From positions 76,177,268 to 76,241,267 of the forward strand of contig NC_089981.1 in NCBI RefSeq assembly GCF_036417845.1: a stretch of DNA of 64,000 nucleotides, given 5' to 3'. This document shows, piece by piece, positions 1 to 11,876 of this stretch. Position 1 is the stretch's first letter. Every line of letters starts with the position of its first letter. The translations under genes were made by a program, and so were the position numbers. This stretch comes from Apteryx mantelli. Its lineage: Eukaryota; Chordata; Aves; Apterygiformes; Apterygidae. The notes below the pieces were generated by a model. That model ran no database searches and was not told the origin of the DNA. It saw only the letters and a list, made by a program, of their open reading frames with translations.

Positions 1-3000
1 ATACAAGAATGGAAAAATATCAATGCTGTTCCTAGAGAGTGTTTCCTCACTCTGACTTTGGCTTTCAGGTTCGTTGGCAGGTTCCCCCTGAGCAGCCCGT
101 GACCGGGGGGGGACACGACAAACCTTTGTGCGCTTCTGGGCTCCCCCATCATCACTGTGCTCCATGTACATCGTCCCGCTCCCTGTCTACAACTCCTTGC
201 TTGGGAGACGGACCGAGCTGGGCACTGGTAGCCACAAAACAGACACCTTGCTATTTGAGCCAATGAGGCCGTTGGCGTTAGCAGCATGAGGTCTATGAAA
301 CTCATGCCGTTATACAGTGCAGAAAATAGACTATGTTACACCACTTACTCCGCACTTTACACTGTTATTTATCATTTTCGCTGTGCCTGGAACTAACAAA
401 TGACCTCTTAGCTGTGTCGATGGACCACGGAAGTACGAACACCCAGATCTGTACTCTTAGCTAGGCCTGTTGGTACTGTACCCATCACTCAGTGGCAAAA
501 TGTATTTTCTGCTTGCAAGACACATCTTTGCTGAGGTCCTAATTTTGCCTTCTTTTATAGCTCACTGAAGCCACTGGGATTTTATAGTAGATAAGAAAGG
601 AGAGTCATGGCCTAAAATGCTGACACCACTTCTATATATCACGGGGATTTCTGAATAATTCATAGTGTCAAGCAGAGCAAGTTAAAGAAACAGTGACAAA
701 AGTGACAACATCCAATTTTAATACATTCTACACAAAAATAAAAACTCCCTAACTTCCTTCTTGTGCAAAAAACATAGTCAGTCCTTCCAAACAAGAGCTA
801 CAATAGTGTTACCAAATGTGGGGTGATATGCCAGATGCCAGGATTTTATTTTGATCAAACATCTTACCCATACCTTTGCCTTGTGTGATGTTTGAAATGA
901 AATGAAATTGGACCCTGACTGGAGAGAGGCACAACATATTCTTCCCTAGTGCTCACTCTAACACAGAAATTTTGCTAAAGACCCCAATTTGCTGTCACAC
1001 TGGCCTTCAGGTTTGTCTTATTTTCTATTCCTGAAAACTGTTGGCTTTGGGAATGCTGATTCCTGAAGCAAAGGTTAGACACCAAGTTGTTTATGGTGCT
1101 GTTGCTAAATTAAAGACCCCTGACTTCTGAGCTTGTTTTGAATCCTAAACCAGATCTTTTTTTTTCAAAGGGCCCTTGTCTTTAAAATGAACAGAATGAG
1201 GGCTCCGGGATGCAAGGCCCTCCAGGAAATCGTGCTTGAAATTCAGATAACAGCGTAGCAATTCCAGCTCATCTCTTCTTCTGCATCTGAAAGTAACAAA
1301 TCCCCTATAATTTACAGGGTGGGGGTCCTACATTTCCCCTCCCCTATTTTGGACCTGTGACCCTCATTGTGTCTGATATTTGGGCCTCAGCAGACTGGAG
1401 AGCTGTTGGGGGAATGGTAAATGCCAACATACTGGCTGCTGCTCAGGAGAGCGCAGCGAGGGAGGGAGAGTGTGCCGTGTGTCTGCAAACCTGAACTGAG
1501 CTGGAATGTCTCATTTTAGGTCTCCTAACCGGTGCTCCTCGCAGTCAGTAGCAAATTACTTAACTGAATCAATCTCCCTAGCCTGCTTTACGGATCGCAG
1601 CCACAGCAGGTCTTTGGTGGGCAGGTGATTCGGAGTGATGCTCTGTAGTCTGCCCACGTCCCAGCCCGCTATAGGACAGGGATACAGTTACAAAGGGCGA
1701 TGCCATTGGAATGCAAATTGGAGAAAGAGTGCCACTCTCTCACCGTGGGAGCCAAGGGAAACCCCAGGTGGCGGCAGGGTAATAGGATCGCTCTTGCAAG
1801 GTTCACCGTGCTAGCTGCTACCGCAACTTCTGTCCTCCAGCTTGGTAGCGTATTTTATTAAACTTCCAGCGCGCTTGTCATCCGCGCGATGCCGTTTGGC
1901 ATGGGCTTGCGCTCACTCTGTGGGTCAGAGCAATGCCAATTTGGCTCACGTTTTGCCTCCAGCTAGCAGGTTGCTCCGAGAGCGCCAAGCCTTTGTATTC
2001 ACCGCTCATTTTCTGCCGGCTGTTTCCTACAAGAGGCTGGAAGGCTCCACTCTAAGCCGTGCCCTGGTCTCATTCGCACATTATTGTCTGTGGCAATTCT
2101 GTTGTTGCCGCAGAAGTAAAACTTTGAAAGTGAGGAATGAATTGCCTTGGGGTTCTGATCCTTTTTAGCAGCTGGGAGATAATCTGTGAAAATCAGGAAC
2201 TGTTCTAGCGCTGAGCAGTCAGAGCAGCAAAGATCCCCATGTTTATGATCTTATTTTTAGCCTCTTCCCTTCGTTTCCAGAGCAGACAAACATGAGGCTT
2301 AGTGGAATTCACATTTTGGATACAATCTGAGTTTCACACTGTAGATACTACTTGAAACCATGCTGTAGGTTTATTTTGATAGCACACAGAATGTACTAGG
2401 CTTAACTGATCAGTCATGCATGAGAATTTGAACTTAACTGCTGCATTCCCTTCTTTCCCTTAATTAGAAGTGAATATAATGCTCAGGAAAGTTTCCAGAA
2501 TTGACAGCTCCAGAAGCTGAAGTTCCAGCCGAACAGAGTGCAGCAAGCGAGAAGTAAAGCAAATTTATTACGTCCATGCGCTCACTGCGGTTCAGCCCCG
2601 TATCCTTCAGGCCTTGAACCACCAGCAACATCGCCTCTGGGGACCGGCCCCCAGGGCACCTCTGCTGTGTTTCAGCCACTTGCCCGCTGCAATGCGCGGT
2701 GACTTGCACAGCCCACTCAGGACTGCCCTGCTCTCTGCTGACTGACACAACTCGGCCGCTGCTCAGCTGAGCGGGTTTTAAACCAACGGTTCAAATGTAT
2801 AAAATGCTGCAGGCCAGAGTGGTAAGTGATGGCAACTAGTGTAGTACCAATGGGGGAATACTATTCATTTTCCCCAGCAAAAGATCAAGTCCACTCTCCC
2901 CATAAAGCTTGCAGAGCTTTATGCTAATAGCGCTTATTTTAGCAAATCTGGCTTTGGATATTTGATTACAAAAACATTCCCAAGCAATGAATTTCTCTGT

Positions 3001-3289
3001 GTCAAGAACAATGTTAGTTACTACTATACTCCTGTGTTTAGTACTTCTGCTTTGTTTGTAGCTGTGGGGCCAGCCAAGGACATGGAAGGAGAGGGGCTTT
3101 TCCTTTTTCCTCTTTGAAGGAAAGGGGAGTTTTTGTGATACCTGAAGGGGGAGGCACATTTTCCACAATCCTTATGTCAGTGATGAAAAGAGAGAGAGGG
3201 GGAGAAGTTCCTCCAGCAGGCAGCTCAGGGCAAGGCTAACTGCCTTGCAGGAAAACAGGAAAATGGGAGAACATCCCCCAGAAGGCAGC
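1..3289. other. intergenic, no gene recognised
   Basis: I found no exon, RNA gene or repeat family that I can name here. Open frames are short (110 codons or fewer), unrelated to any protein I recognise, and lack convincing splice partners. Base composition is mixed, with moderately GC-rich patches around 1,430-2,040 and 2,500-2,760. By synteny with mammals this lies between HHIPL1 and the next gene to the left (CCDC85C in human), but nothing seen here proves that. Confidence 0.5.
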
Positions 3290-4230
3290 CCAGTGCCTGG
3301 GGAACGGACAGCGGTGAGCAGAGGCTCTCCCCGGATCTGCCTGCACGCGGGACAGCCCAACCTGGCCCTTGGTGTTTGCTCCTCGCCACTAGCCCACCCG
3401 AGAACCACGGCCTTGCAATAGCTGTAAAGCCGCAAGAGCCGTGAATCCCTTTCCTACCCGCTCGATAGCTGGGCACACTGACATCTTGTACAGGTCACTG
3501 TACATAAGGACTGTTGTGGCTTTCCGTGTACCGATAACCAAGGGTGAATAGTTTCTAAATGCAAGGCCGGTGTCCTTGAGAGCCTTGCTCGTCCGCGGAG
3601 GAAGCCCTTCCCAACCCTGCCCTCTCTGCCTGCAAGGGCAAGCGCAGCCTGGGGACCGCAGAAGCTCCCGCCATAGAAATTTTAATAATAATCGTAATAC
3701 CACACACAAGCTTTCGGAGGCATGCCAGCTCCCGTTCTCGGTTACACCTCATCACTGACATCAATGGCATTTCCTCGGAGGAGACTCAAATCGAGCTGCT
3801 AACACCTGAGCGAGAGGTCCCCCGGCCGCCGGGGCCAGCGCGCCCGCGAGGCTGGGGGCAGAGGCAGGCCAGGAGCACTGCTCTCCCTCCCCCTTCCCGC
3901 GCACAGACGCGCTTTTGTTCTTCCTTTAACTTACCTGACCTGACGGACTGGAAAAGCCGCCCGAGTGCTGGGAGGAGATCCTGCCTTGCAGCCAGCCGAG
4001 CTGGGACTCTGAGAATAATTGTGTGCCCCAGCCCCGCTGCAAGCGCCAGACCCGGGTGCGTGAGGACTCGTCCCGCACCGCCGCCGGGCGGCCCGGCTCT
4101 CCCGCGGCAGGGGCTGCGGTGCAACGCAACTGGCCTGTTCCAGGACTTGCTCCCGTAAATACAGCCTGGCCTAGGGCTTCCTGCTGAATCAGGCTCCTGA
4201 GAAATCAAGGCCAAAACCAGAGTTTGTTTG
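3290..4230. promoter_or_regulatory. CpG-rich patch, candidate promoter region
   Basis: CpG dinucleotides and GC content rise sharply against the AT-rich surroundings, most strongly at about 3,790-4,130. The patch could be a promoter or enhancer CpG island. A consensus splice donor on the minus strand lies inside it (see the separate candidate exon). No TATA box or coding exon is evident. The promoter role is inferred from composition only. Confidence 0.4.
3935..4230 (-). other. candidate minus-strand first exon ending in a consensus donor
   Basis: Read on the minus strand, a CpG-rich segment ends in CAG followed by GTAAGT at plus-strand positions 3934 down to 3929, a perfect vertebrate 5' splice site. 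The start is not defined; 4230 is only the edge of the CpG-rich block. The minus frame open here (3,786-4,214) reads through the donor and resembles no protein I know, so a noncoding or 5' UTR exon is more likely than a coding one. It could be an alternative first exon of the leftward neighbour or of a lncRNA. A donor alone can occur by chance. Confidence 0.25.
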
Positions 4231-5261
4231 GCTGCTGGTATTTCGCTCTTTCCATGTATCTTCCTAGAGGCAGACTATTTTGCAGTCCCTGCACTTATCA
4301 GATACGTTAGACAGGTGAGCCTAGTCATTTTAGTTTCGCTAGGTGAGCCAAATTCTCTCTTGAGATAAGCAGGAGCAGCTCTGCTGACTTTAATGGATTT
4401 TATAATGGATCCGTGTATAATTTGGTACCATTGCGTCTCTTCCCCAGTTATTTCACATGACTGCACTAAGTGGTCTTTATAAGACTATAAGAAACACCTG
4501 AAGCCACTTTTCCATTTGGAAGTACACTGGCCAGGGAGTCCAAAGAGATGCTGGAGGGGAACACATGTCTGTGTCTGCAAAACTTGCAAACCTTACCTCT
4601 AACTCATCAGACTAACCTTGCACTTCAGTGGGTGCAGGATTGTGCTTTTAATGCTGCGAGGCTGGGTCTTTACAAACTTCTTCCAGTGCTGGTTTTTAGA
4701 CCCATAGTTACCTCTTTTTGACACTAACGTATTAGACGTCTGCTGCTAGGGAACAGGGTGGCTCAGGGGACCAGCAAGGAGACACATGTCCTTTGTCCCT
4801 GGGTTGCTGGTTGAAACCCAGGCATGACAGGCAGTGATTGGAAGTCATTACTGTTTGACAGCTGCTAAATAGCCAGTATAAAATGGGCTGGTGTCCTTGG
4901 TGGCCTTTTCTCATTAACAGGTGTCCACATCTCACCACCACAAAGAGAACCTAATTATCGGCCGCATCCCTGACCAGGATTCAGAAGATATGGGGACAGA
5001 TGAATTCCTTACTTAGTCCCCCAAATGGCTTGGAGGTACAGCCCAGGCTGGGAGTGGGGTGCACTGATAGAGGAGAAATACGCGCTGGCGCCGCTCATGC
5101 GAACCTGCCCCTTCCCTCCGCAGTCCCAGAGATAAAGGGAAGGGTCAGGCCTCCAGGGGTGTCAGGGCTACTCTTTTCAGGAATTTCACACGCTCACTGT
5201 TGCTCTTTCTCTTTACTGTGATAGTGCTGAAAGACTCTGGATCTATTACTTTAATCTTAGC

Positions 5262-5345
5262 AAGATTGTCCCTGCCCACCAGGAGTTTAGAGTATAAGGC
5301 AAGAGATGGCAGACCTGGATCTACAACAGCCGGACAAAGACAGCA
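5262..5345 (+). repeat. possible ancient amniote SINE fragment
   Basis: The phrase GTCCCTGCCC followed by an AGAG/TTTAGAGT-like segment and AAGGCAAGAGA resembles the internal part of a very old SINE shared by birds, crocodilians and turtles (roughly, 'agtccctgcccaaagagctt'). The match is short and degraded and was made from memory of the repeat consensus. It could be chance. Confidence 0.25.
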
Positions 5346-8300
5346 CAAACTAAGGAGACTATTTCGATCGTAATCTAGTTACCCAGAACATCATTAAAGC
5401 AATTTAAATGTTAAGCCAATAGTTTTACTCCCAAATCCCAAAGGAGTAAAACCCTCAAAACTGCAGCTTTCATATATTTGCTTTTGACAACTGAAACACA
5501 AAAGAATTGATACAACAACAAATAAAACTTAGGCCTAAGCACACAGCAAACACTCCTTACTTTACAAGTTTCTAAATAAGATTAGGACTTGCTTTCAATC
5601 ACAGCATTATCAGTCTAACCCCAATGGATCTTAAATCCTTTGGTGGGAAAAAGTGAAAGTAGTTTGTAGTTGATAAATGAGATCAAATCCTTTGAATGAA
5701 AAACAGCATGTCAACTAATTACATCATTATTTAAAATTAAAATTATCATGAGAGGGCAACCTAATGCCTTAGTGAACTTAATATTTTCCCCTCTCAAACC
5801 CTGCCTTACCATCCTGCATTTGACTATGAACCTAACTTATAACAGAGTTATCGCAGGAAAAAACCTGGACAATTAATGAAAATTTTAGTTTTCATTAGCT
5901 GCTGCCTGTCCACATGCTACTTTATTAGCATAATTCATCAAGTGACAGCCAGTCCTCAGAGCAGTCTTCTTCTTTCACCTGCCACATAAGAGTGGTCACA
6001 CCTGGCTGAAGGATTGCAGAAAAGTGTCTCACAGGCAGTACATATGGTTGATGGATGATATTTAAAAGCGTCCTGCCCTGAGCTGGGCCAAAGCAGTTCA
6101 TAATATAGGGGCTGACATCAAATCTTACACACATCTGTAATGGAGATAACTCCTGTCCAATGCGAGAATAATGCTGAACTGCTCAAAGGCATTTTTTAAA
6201 TTACCTTGTTGGGGAAAATAAAGGGAGACAAGTTGCAGAGAGCTACAGAGAGCTTGGAGAGGAGTGGAAGTGGCCATTTATACAACCATTTGTTCATCCC
6301 GTTAGTGGCAATAAGAGCAGGACTGTGGTTTTTCAGGAGCTGGCTCTGCTTAATTAAGGAGGGTGCCGAGCCCGCTGCCAGGACGCCCAAAGGAAAACAC
6401 CATTCCCAGTGACCACGAGGGGGAAAGGGGCGTTGGGCTGAGGGTCGGCATCGCCGGGAAGGGTCTGCGTTACCCGAGGGGGGATGCGGAGAAGCGTGCC
6501 AGAGCGCATTTTGCAAAATAGGCTCTGCGACCAAATCTGGGAGGACCGCGCAGCACATGGTTAACAGGAGGCTGCGGCCCCTCCGGGACCGCTTCTCACC
6601 CAGCCGCCTCTCTGCTCTGGCTGCCGCCAGGGTGACGGCTGGTAGACAAAAACCTGACAGGCCCCGGCGGAGAGTCCCCGTTTTGGTTGCTTTGTTTTGC
6701 ACACTACTGAAGCTATGATGCTGAGGCAAGCTACCATTTGCCTGCAGCACTGGCAACGCTATAGTTAGGGTGATAATAATATGATTGTTACTGTAGAAAA
6801 TAATGGAATCAACCATGAATCTGATAAGTCTGTTATCAATATCCAAGCTGATTATCTTATAAAAACTGCACAGATAGGGAAAAATATATTTGGCTTTTTA
6901 AAGGCGTTTTATTTGGTACAATTTAAATGATTTTTTTTTTTTTGCAATCCTTAAAAAAAAAGAGATACAGTTCTTATAGCTACATGTTTTTTTGTCTCCA
7001 ATAGCACATAAAAGAATCCATAATAAATTCTCCATTCCTTACAAAATATGATACTGCTAATTGGGTGATCAGATAAAATCCTTACTCAGTTATACTGAAA
7101 CAACTATAAAAACAATTTATTTACAACTACAATGATATTAAAATTAAACTCAAGTGTGAGACGTGTTTTTCTGCAGGTCTCAGAATGTCCTTTGAGTTTG
7201 TAAGTAATATGTTCTCATGGGATGCATGAATTCATGCCCTTAATCCATTCTGACTTTAAAAGTCCAGCTCCCTTTATGGAATGTCTCATTAAACATGGTC
7301 TTGCTTCAGCAAATGCACTCCTGTCAGTTTTCTCTGATGTCTGTTTAATACAACATCTTCTGAATTATTTAATGGGCAAACATATGGATTAAATAAAGCA
7401 AACGCATCCACCAGAGCTTACACACGCTGGACAAACTTTTGACCAAAACTTTGCAAATTTTATACAGTTTGTGTTTAAACTCCCTAAGTGTTTAAAGTTA
7501 TCCCTAAGTTATTAAATCCCTGGCAGTGTTACAGTCACGGTATCACTGCACAGTCAGCCCAGCACAGCTGTAGTAACAGGTCCTTGGAGACCCTTCCCAC
7601 CCTGCAAGAGGGGCAAATCTCGCAAAGGAGCAAATCGGGGTCAGATCAAGGGAAACTGTCTTGAGGCTACTGATGGGATAAATTACAGCAGTTTTCAAAC
7701 TGCTCTACTATATAATATGGATTGGCCAGGTACACTGCTTTCTCATAATCAGTAAAATTCAACTTCATCTGTTTTTGCTGGCCCATTGCTCCACAATATC
7801 TGCTATATGTTTGTCACCAACAGCTGAAGGTCTGAGCTTTTTTTTCTATGTTTTACATTTTGTGCACGGCTCTGAAATTCAGTTCTTGATTACATTTATA
7901 TGTTTTGGAGTGATACATAGCCCACGGTGAATGTTTACTGAAATAAGGGTAAGTCGATCTACAGTCTTCCTCTGATTAATTTGAATGCAATTCTGCTTTC
8001 CATTTCTCTTGACCTTTGAAATCTCCCTCGTGACTACTCATTGGAAAACCTAGATATGATAAATTAGAAATTCTTTTAGATCTTAGATCAGATTGGAATA
8101 ATAATCACCCTACTTCCAAATATCCATTTGAAGCTTTGTCAGTTTGTTTCCAGAAATTGCATATAATCTAAGCAATAAGAGTTGCAGATATTAAACTGGC
8201 AAAATTTCTACATGTGAGTGTAACTGTTTAGGTGTAGAAAAAATTAGCTCCCTCCACATGGCTCTTTCAGACTTTAAAATCCAAACACTCTGACCCCAGC

Positions 8301-9380
8301 TGAAGTCACTAGTGACCCTTTCTAAATTGTTCTGACAGCATGGTTTCTTTGCATGTTTTGACTGGTCTTATTTGTAGCTGAAACTGTGAAGTAAACGCAT
8401 TAGCTGGATGTGTCTGTTAAAGCTGAGAAACTGAAATGGTGTTTTATTCTTGGTAGCAATTTAGGTGCAAACCAACCAAACTCAAATGAAAACCATCCCC
8501 AAAATGATGGCTGTCTGAGCCAGTTATCAGATTTATTTGTTGGTGCTGAACAAAAAAAAAGACAAGGGATGAAAAAAACGAGGCTTCAGCCAGAAGGGTT
8601 TACAGTCCAAGGAAGAGAGGTGCAGGTAGACAGGAGGCCTGGGAATCACTGGCAGCAGAATAGCTAATATTTATTTTAAGGCTGAGAGAGTAGACAGGTA
8701 TCCAGGAGGGAGGTGAGCGGTATATTCCTTTTAAACAATCTCTTTTCCTAGTAAAGGCACATACAGTTTGGGAAGTCTCAAAGAAAGACTGGGAACGGAG
8801 GCAGTGCGTATCATGCAGTCACACAAGACCTGCAGTCTTGATCTTGTTTGTTTAATTAATGCTTTTCTTCTCTTTTGCTTCTGATTGATTGCTTGAAAAA
8901 AGCCATTATCTTTCCCAGTATTCCCTTAGGTAAAGCAGCAGTAGAACTCCAGCCTTGAATACGCTGGAAGGGTTATTTTCTAATTTTCCCAGTGTCTCCT
9001 GACCCAGGGACAGGAAAGGCTGTTTCTGCACCCTGTCTCTGACAGGTAAATCCGTAGAGCTGCCACTCAGGCTGGAGAGACAGCCCTGAGCTTGCTTGCG
9101 CTACGAGTCTACAGCACGTACGGCATTTTCTGCTGAGCCCACCAGCCTCCCCTTTGCATTCAGTCAGTGTTGCTTTAGTACTTTTTAGGGCCATGTCATT
9201 CCTATCAATCATTTCATTTAAATACTGCCCACCGCTGCACATACCTTGTAACAACTGAAGCTCTTCCCAAACCCTATTTGATACTTTCTTTTCTCTTTCA
9301 TGACCTCTTTCCCCTACACTATAGTTAGGTTTAATATTTGGATGTATTGCAGCAGCACCTGGGATCCATGTTTGGGAATT

Positions 9381-9453
9381 AGTGCCAGCTGTGCTAGGTG
9401 CTGAACAAACACAGAAAAAATTGGTTTCGGTCCCAAAGAGGCTAGAGTCCAAA
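9381..9453 (+). repeat. ancient amniote SINE-like fragment
   Basis: The order 'GTGCTAGGTGCTGAACAAAC', 'ACAGAAAAAA', then 'GGTCCCAAAGAGGCTAGAGT' follows the arrangement of an old amniote SINE (tumour-registry-style 'aggtgctgtacaaacacag' then 'ccctgcccaaagagctta'). A more degraded possible relative lies at about 8,535-8,640. Antisense translation of this stretch explains part of the 159-codon minus open frame at 8,973-9,452. Confidence 0.4.
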
Positions 9454-11696
9454 TGGTTGCGCTGGGTTTTGGAGATAGGAGCTTGGGCTCACGAGTTGTC
9501 TTTGGTGCACAGGTCAAGATGCGAATCCCATTTCAATGATGGGCCCTGGTGCACTATCCATCATCTTTGCCTTTCTTAGTGGGTTATTTTAAACTTGCAG
9601 TGTTTTCAACTTCACTTCAAGCTCAGAGGACAAAATATCTTGGCTGAAATCCTGGCCCAGATGAAGTCAGGGGCCTGCTCTGACACAACAGAATTATACC
9701 TGGGTTAAACAAGATGTTGGCAGTCCTTGATGTGGGTATAGTGAAGAGAGAACACCAAGTTCCCTCTAAGCACCCACGAAACAAATTTTCATACATATAT
9801 ACTTTGCAAGGCGCTCGGTTTAGTTTCATCAGGAGTTCATGGACCTCTTTCCTAATGAACTGTGCCATACAACTAATTTTCATCATGTAGAGGATGATCA
9901 GGTCAGCTCCAAAATTTCCACCCATTAATACTAGGCATGGAACAACAAACCTGTTAAAAATTCAGCATTCCTTATCCAAATTACCAGTTAACTTCGCATT
10001 TCTACAAAGAAGACTAGGGACCCAACATCCTAAAGTAATGTAAATAATAAGAACGGTTTAATTTGGAAGCTATTAGAAATGTAACTTCAGCTTATTTGCA
10101 TATGTGCTTGCAGCTAAGTCATTTCCTATTGCTTTTGTAGCATAAGATTCCTTCTGTCTCACATTCAATTTAATATTTTACTTTAATATTTTAACAGTCA
10201 TTTATCTGACTTGGGCAATTCCAGTCCTACTAAACATGATGAAAACACAAATTTAACAGCCAGGCTTGCGTCTTTCAGTGGGAGCTTTCCAATGAACATC
10301 ATGAATTAGGAGTGGAGCCTTAAAACAAAGACAGTGTGAAAATGTATGGTATTCACACTGCAAAATTAGACGATTACCTAAAAGATAATTTTAAGCATTT
10401 TAATCTTTTCAGTAATGTACTGGATTCTTGTATCTTTGTTCAGATCTAGTCTCCGAGACAATGATGGATTTTTGACACAGATGAAACAGAGCGGTAGCTT
10501 GACTTATACTATTTGACAAGGTCCTAGTCCTGGAGATTTCTGGTCAGCAATTATAAATGCCACAGAAATATTATGGAATTGGAAATTACTGACTGCATCA
10601 AAACTGTATCTGTGGCACATTTTAAATTCAACCCATGGGGCCACAAAGTCCTTTACATCGCCCTCGGTTATGTAAAAAGCTTGACTCTGACAAGGTGGAA
10701 AAGCTCCTGTGACCCAGTTTCAAAGACTCGGTGCTGTGGCATGGCAGGAGGAGCTTCCCGGGAGTCTCTCTTTTATATGACAAACCAGAAGAATTCCACT
10801 TGTATGGGAGGAATTTCTCTCATATAAAGGGCAGCTCAGATTTATTAGCAAGAAGGACATGAGATTAATAGGGAGAAACGGGATGGCAGGAAGAGAGCGT
10901 GCGTCCGTGTGCGCGTGTGCTCGTGCATGCGCGGCAGTGTGCTGTTTTTATATGTAATTTTGGAGCCTTGTTCCAAAAGCAACAGACAAATAATCCAAGC
11001 ACATATTACTGCTCCTCTGCTGTGCTGCTCACTGAGCAGACAATGTCGTGAGAAGCCCCGTAAAAATGCCCAGGGAGAGAAATGCAGCAAAAAAGCAGTG
11101 TCCTCTCCTACATTCAGATATATTCTGCAGTATTAGCCAAAACAGACAGATGCCCGGCCATCAGCGCATATTAACGCGTCGAGTGATCTCCGAGCAGCGC
11201 TAACAACACAAGAGGAATTGTAAGGCATGAGGTTGTGTTGTTTTGCATGCAGCGTACCTCAATTTGATAGTAACCATTTTAAAGTCTGGAAGAATTTTGC
11301 ACTCGCTAAGCTGATTTTACAAGCAAAGAGAAGTGCTTGTCAGCAAAGGTTAATGTAGCTGTCACTGCAGGAGAGCCCTGTGGGTAGAAAGAGTCTCATC
11401 TGGTGGTTTTTTAAAGGGCAAGAGTCATCTCTGTAAAGGAGGAATTTTTCCATTTCTAGAAGCCTTTCACAGTGTTGTAGTGAATTTCTGTGTTAAGCTA
11501 CCACTGCTGTTTGTAGTAATGGCTTCTGCTTTTTTGTGATTCTCAGTATTTGTTTCCATTACCCGTATTTTTAAGTTTAATAAACTGTTCTTGTCCAAAA
11601 TGAATAAAATCTTGGTGTGAGAAGATAAAAGGTGAAATTCTGGGTGTGTTTACAGCTTGCATTGGTGTGAGATAAGAGAGCTGTGAAGTAGGAAAG

Positions 11697-11876
11697 GACC
11701 ATCTCTCCATTTTACTGATGGAAATAGAGGCAGGCACAGATTAAATGCTGCAATGAGACTATGGACTCCAAGCTCCTGCCTTACATGTCACAGACACCTT
11801 AGCATGCAGTTGTCCCATTACAGAGGAATTGAACCCAAATCCTCAGCTTCCAGGCTATCTCTTAACCACTGACTTG
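11697..11876 (+). repeat. MIR/CORE-SINE-like element
   Basis: Recognisable MIR-type signature in order: CCATTTTACTGATGGAAATA near the left end, then GAGGCAGGCACAGATTAA, and at the right end 'GAATTGAACCCAAATCCTC' followed by 'ATCTCTTAACCACTGAC'. This follows the 'cattttacagatgaggaaactgaggcacaga ... gattcgaacccag ... ctcttaaccactac' layout of MIR SINEs, with the middle part diverged. It is a fixed, inactive ancient copy. Confidence 0.6.

Larger units (their letters stand above)
4231..11694. other. intergenic, AT-rich, no gene recognised
   Basis: No exon of a known gene was recognised. Much of 5,350-8,400 and 9,950-10,500 is AT-rich unique-looking sequence with homopolymer runs such as the poly-T near 6,930 followed by a poly-A near 6,952. 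Two weak SINE-like relics (about 5,262-5,345 and 9,381-9,453) are listed separately. A 216-codon minus-strand open frame at 6,196-6,846 is discussed under findings. A short CG/TG-rich alternating purine-pyrimidine stretch lies near 10,897-10,935. Confidence 0.45.

Noticed and set aside
3786-4214. 142-codon minus-strand frame in the CpG patch
   Set aside because: No protein family recognised and it runs through a consensus donor; more likely noncoding.
8973-9452. 159-codon minus-strand frame
   Set aside because: Partly antisense to a SINE-like relic at 9,381-9,453; no domain recognised.
10897-10935. Alternating GT/GC stretch as a Z-DNA element
   Set aside because: Short and imperfect; no context supports a function.
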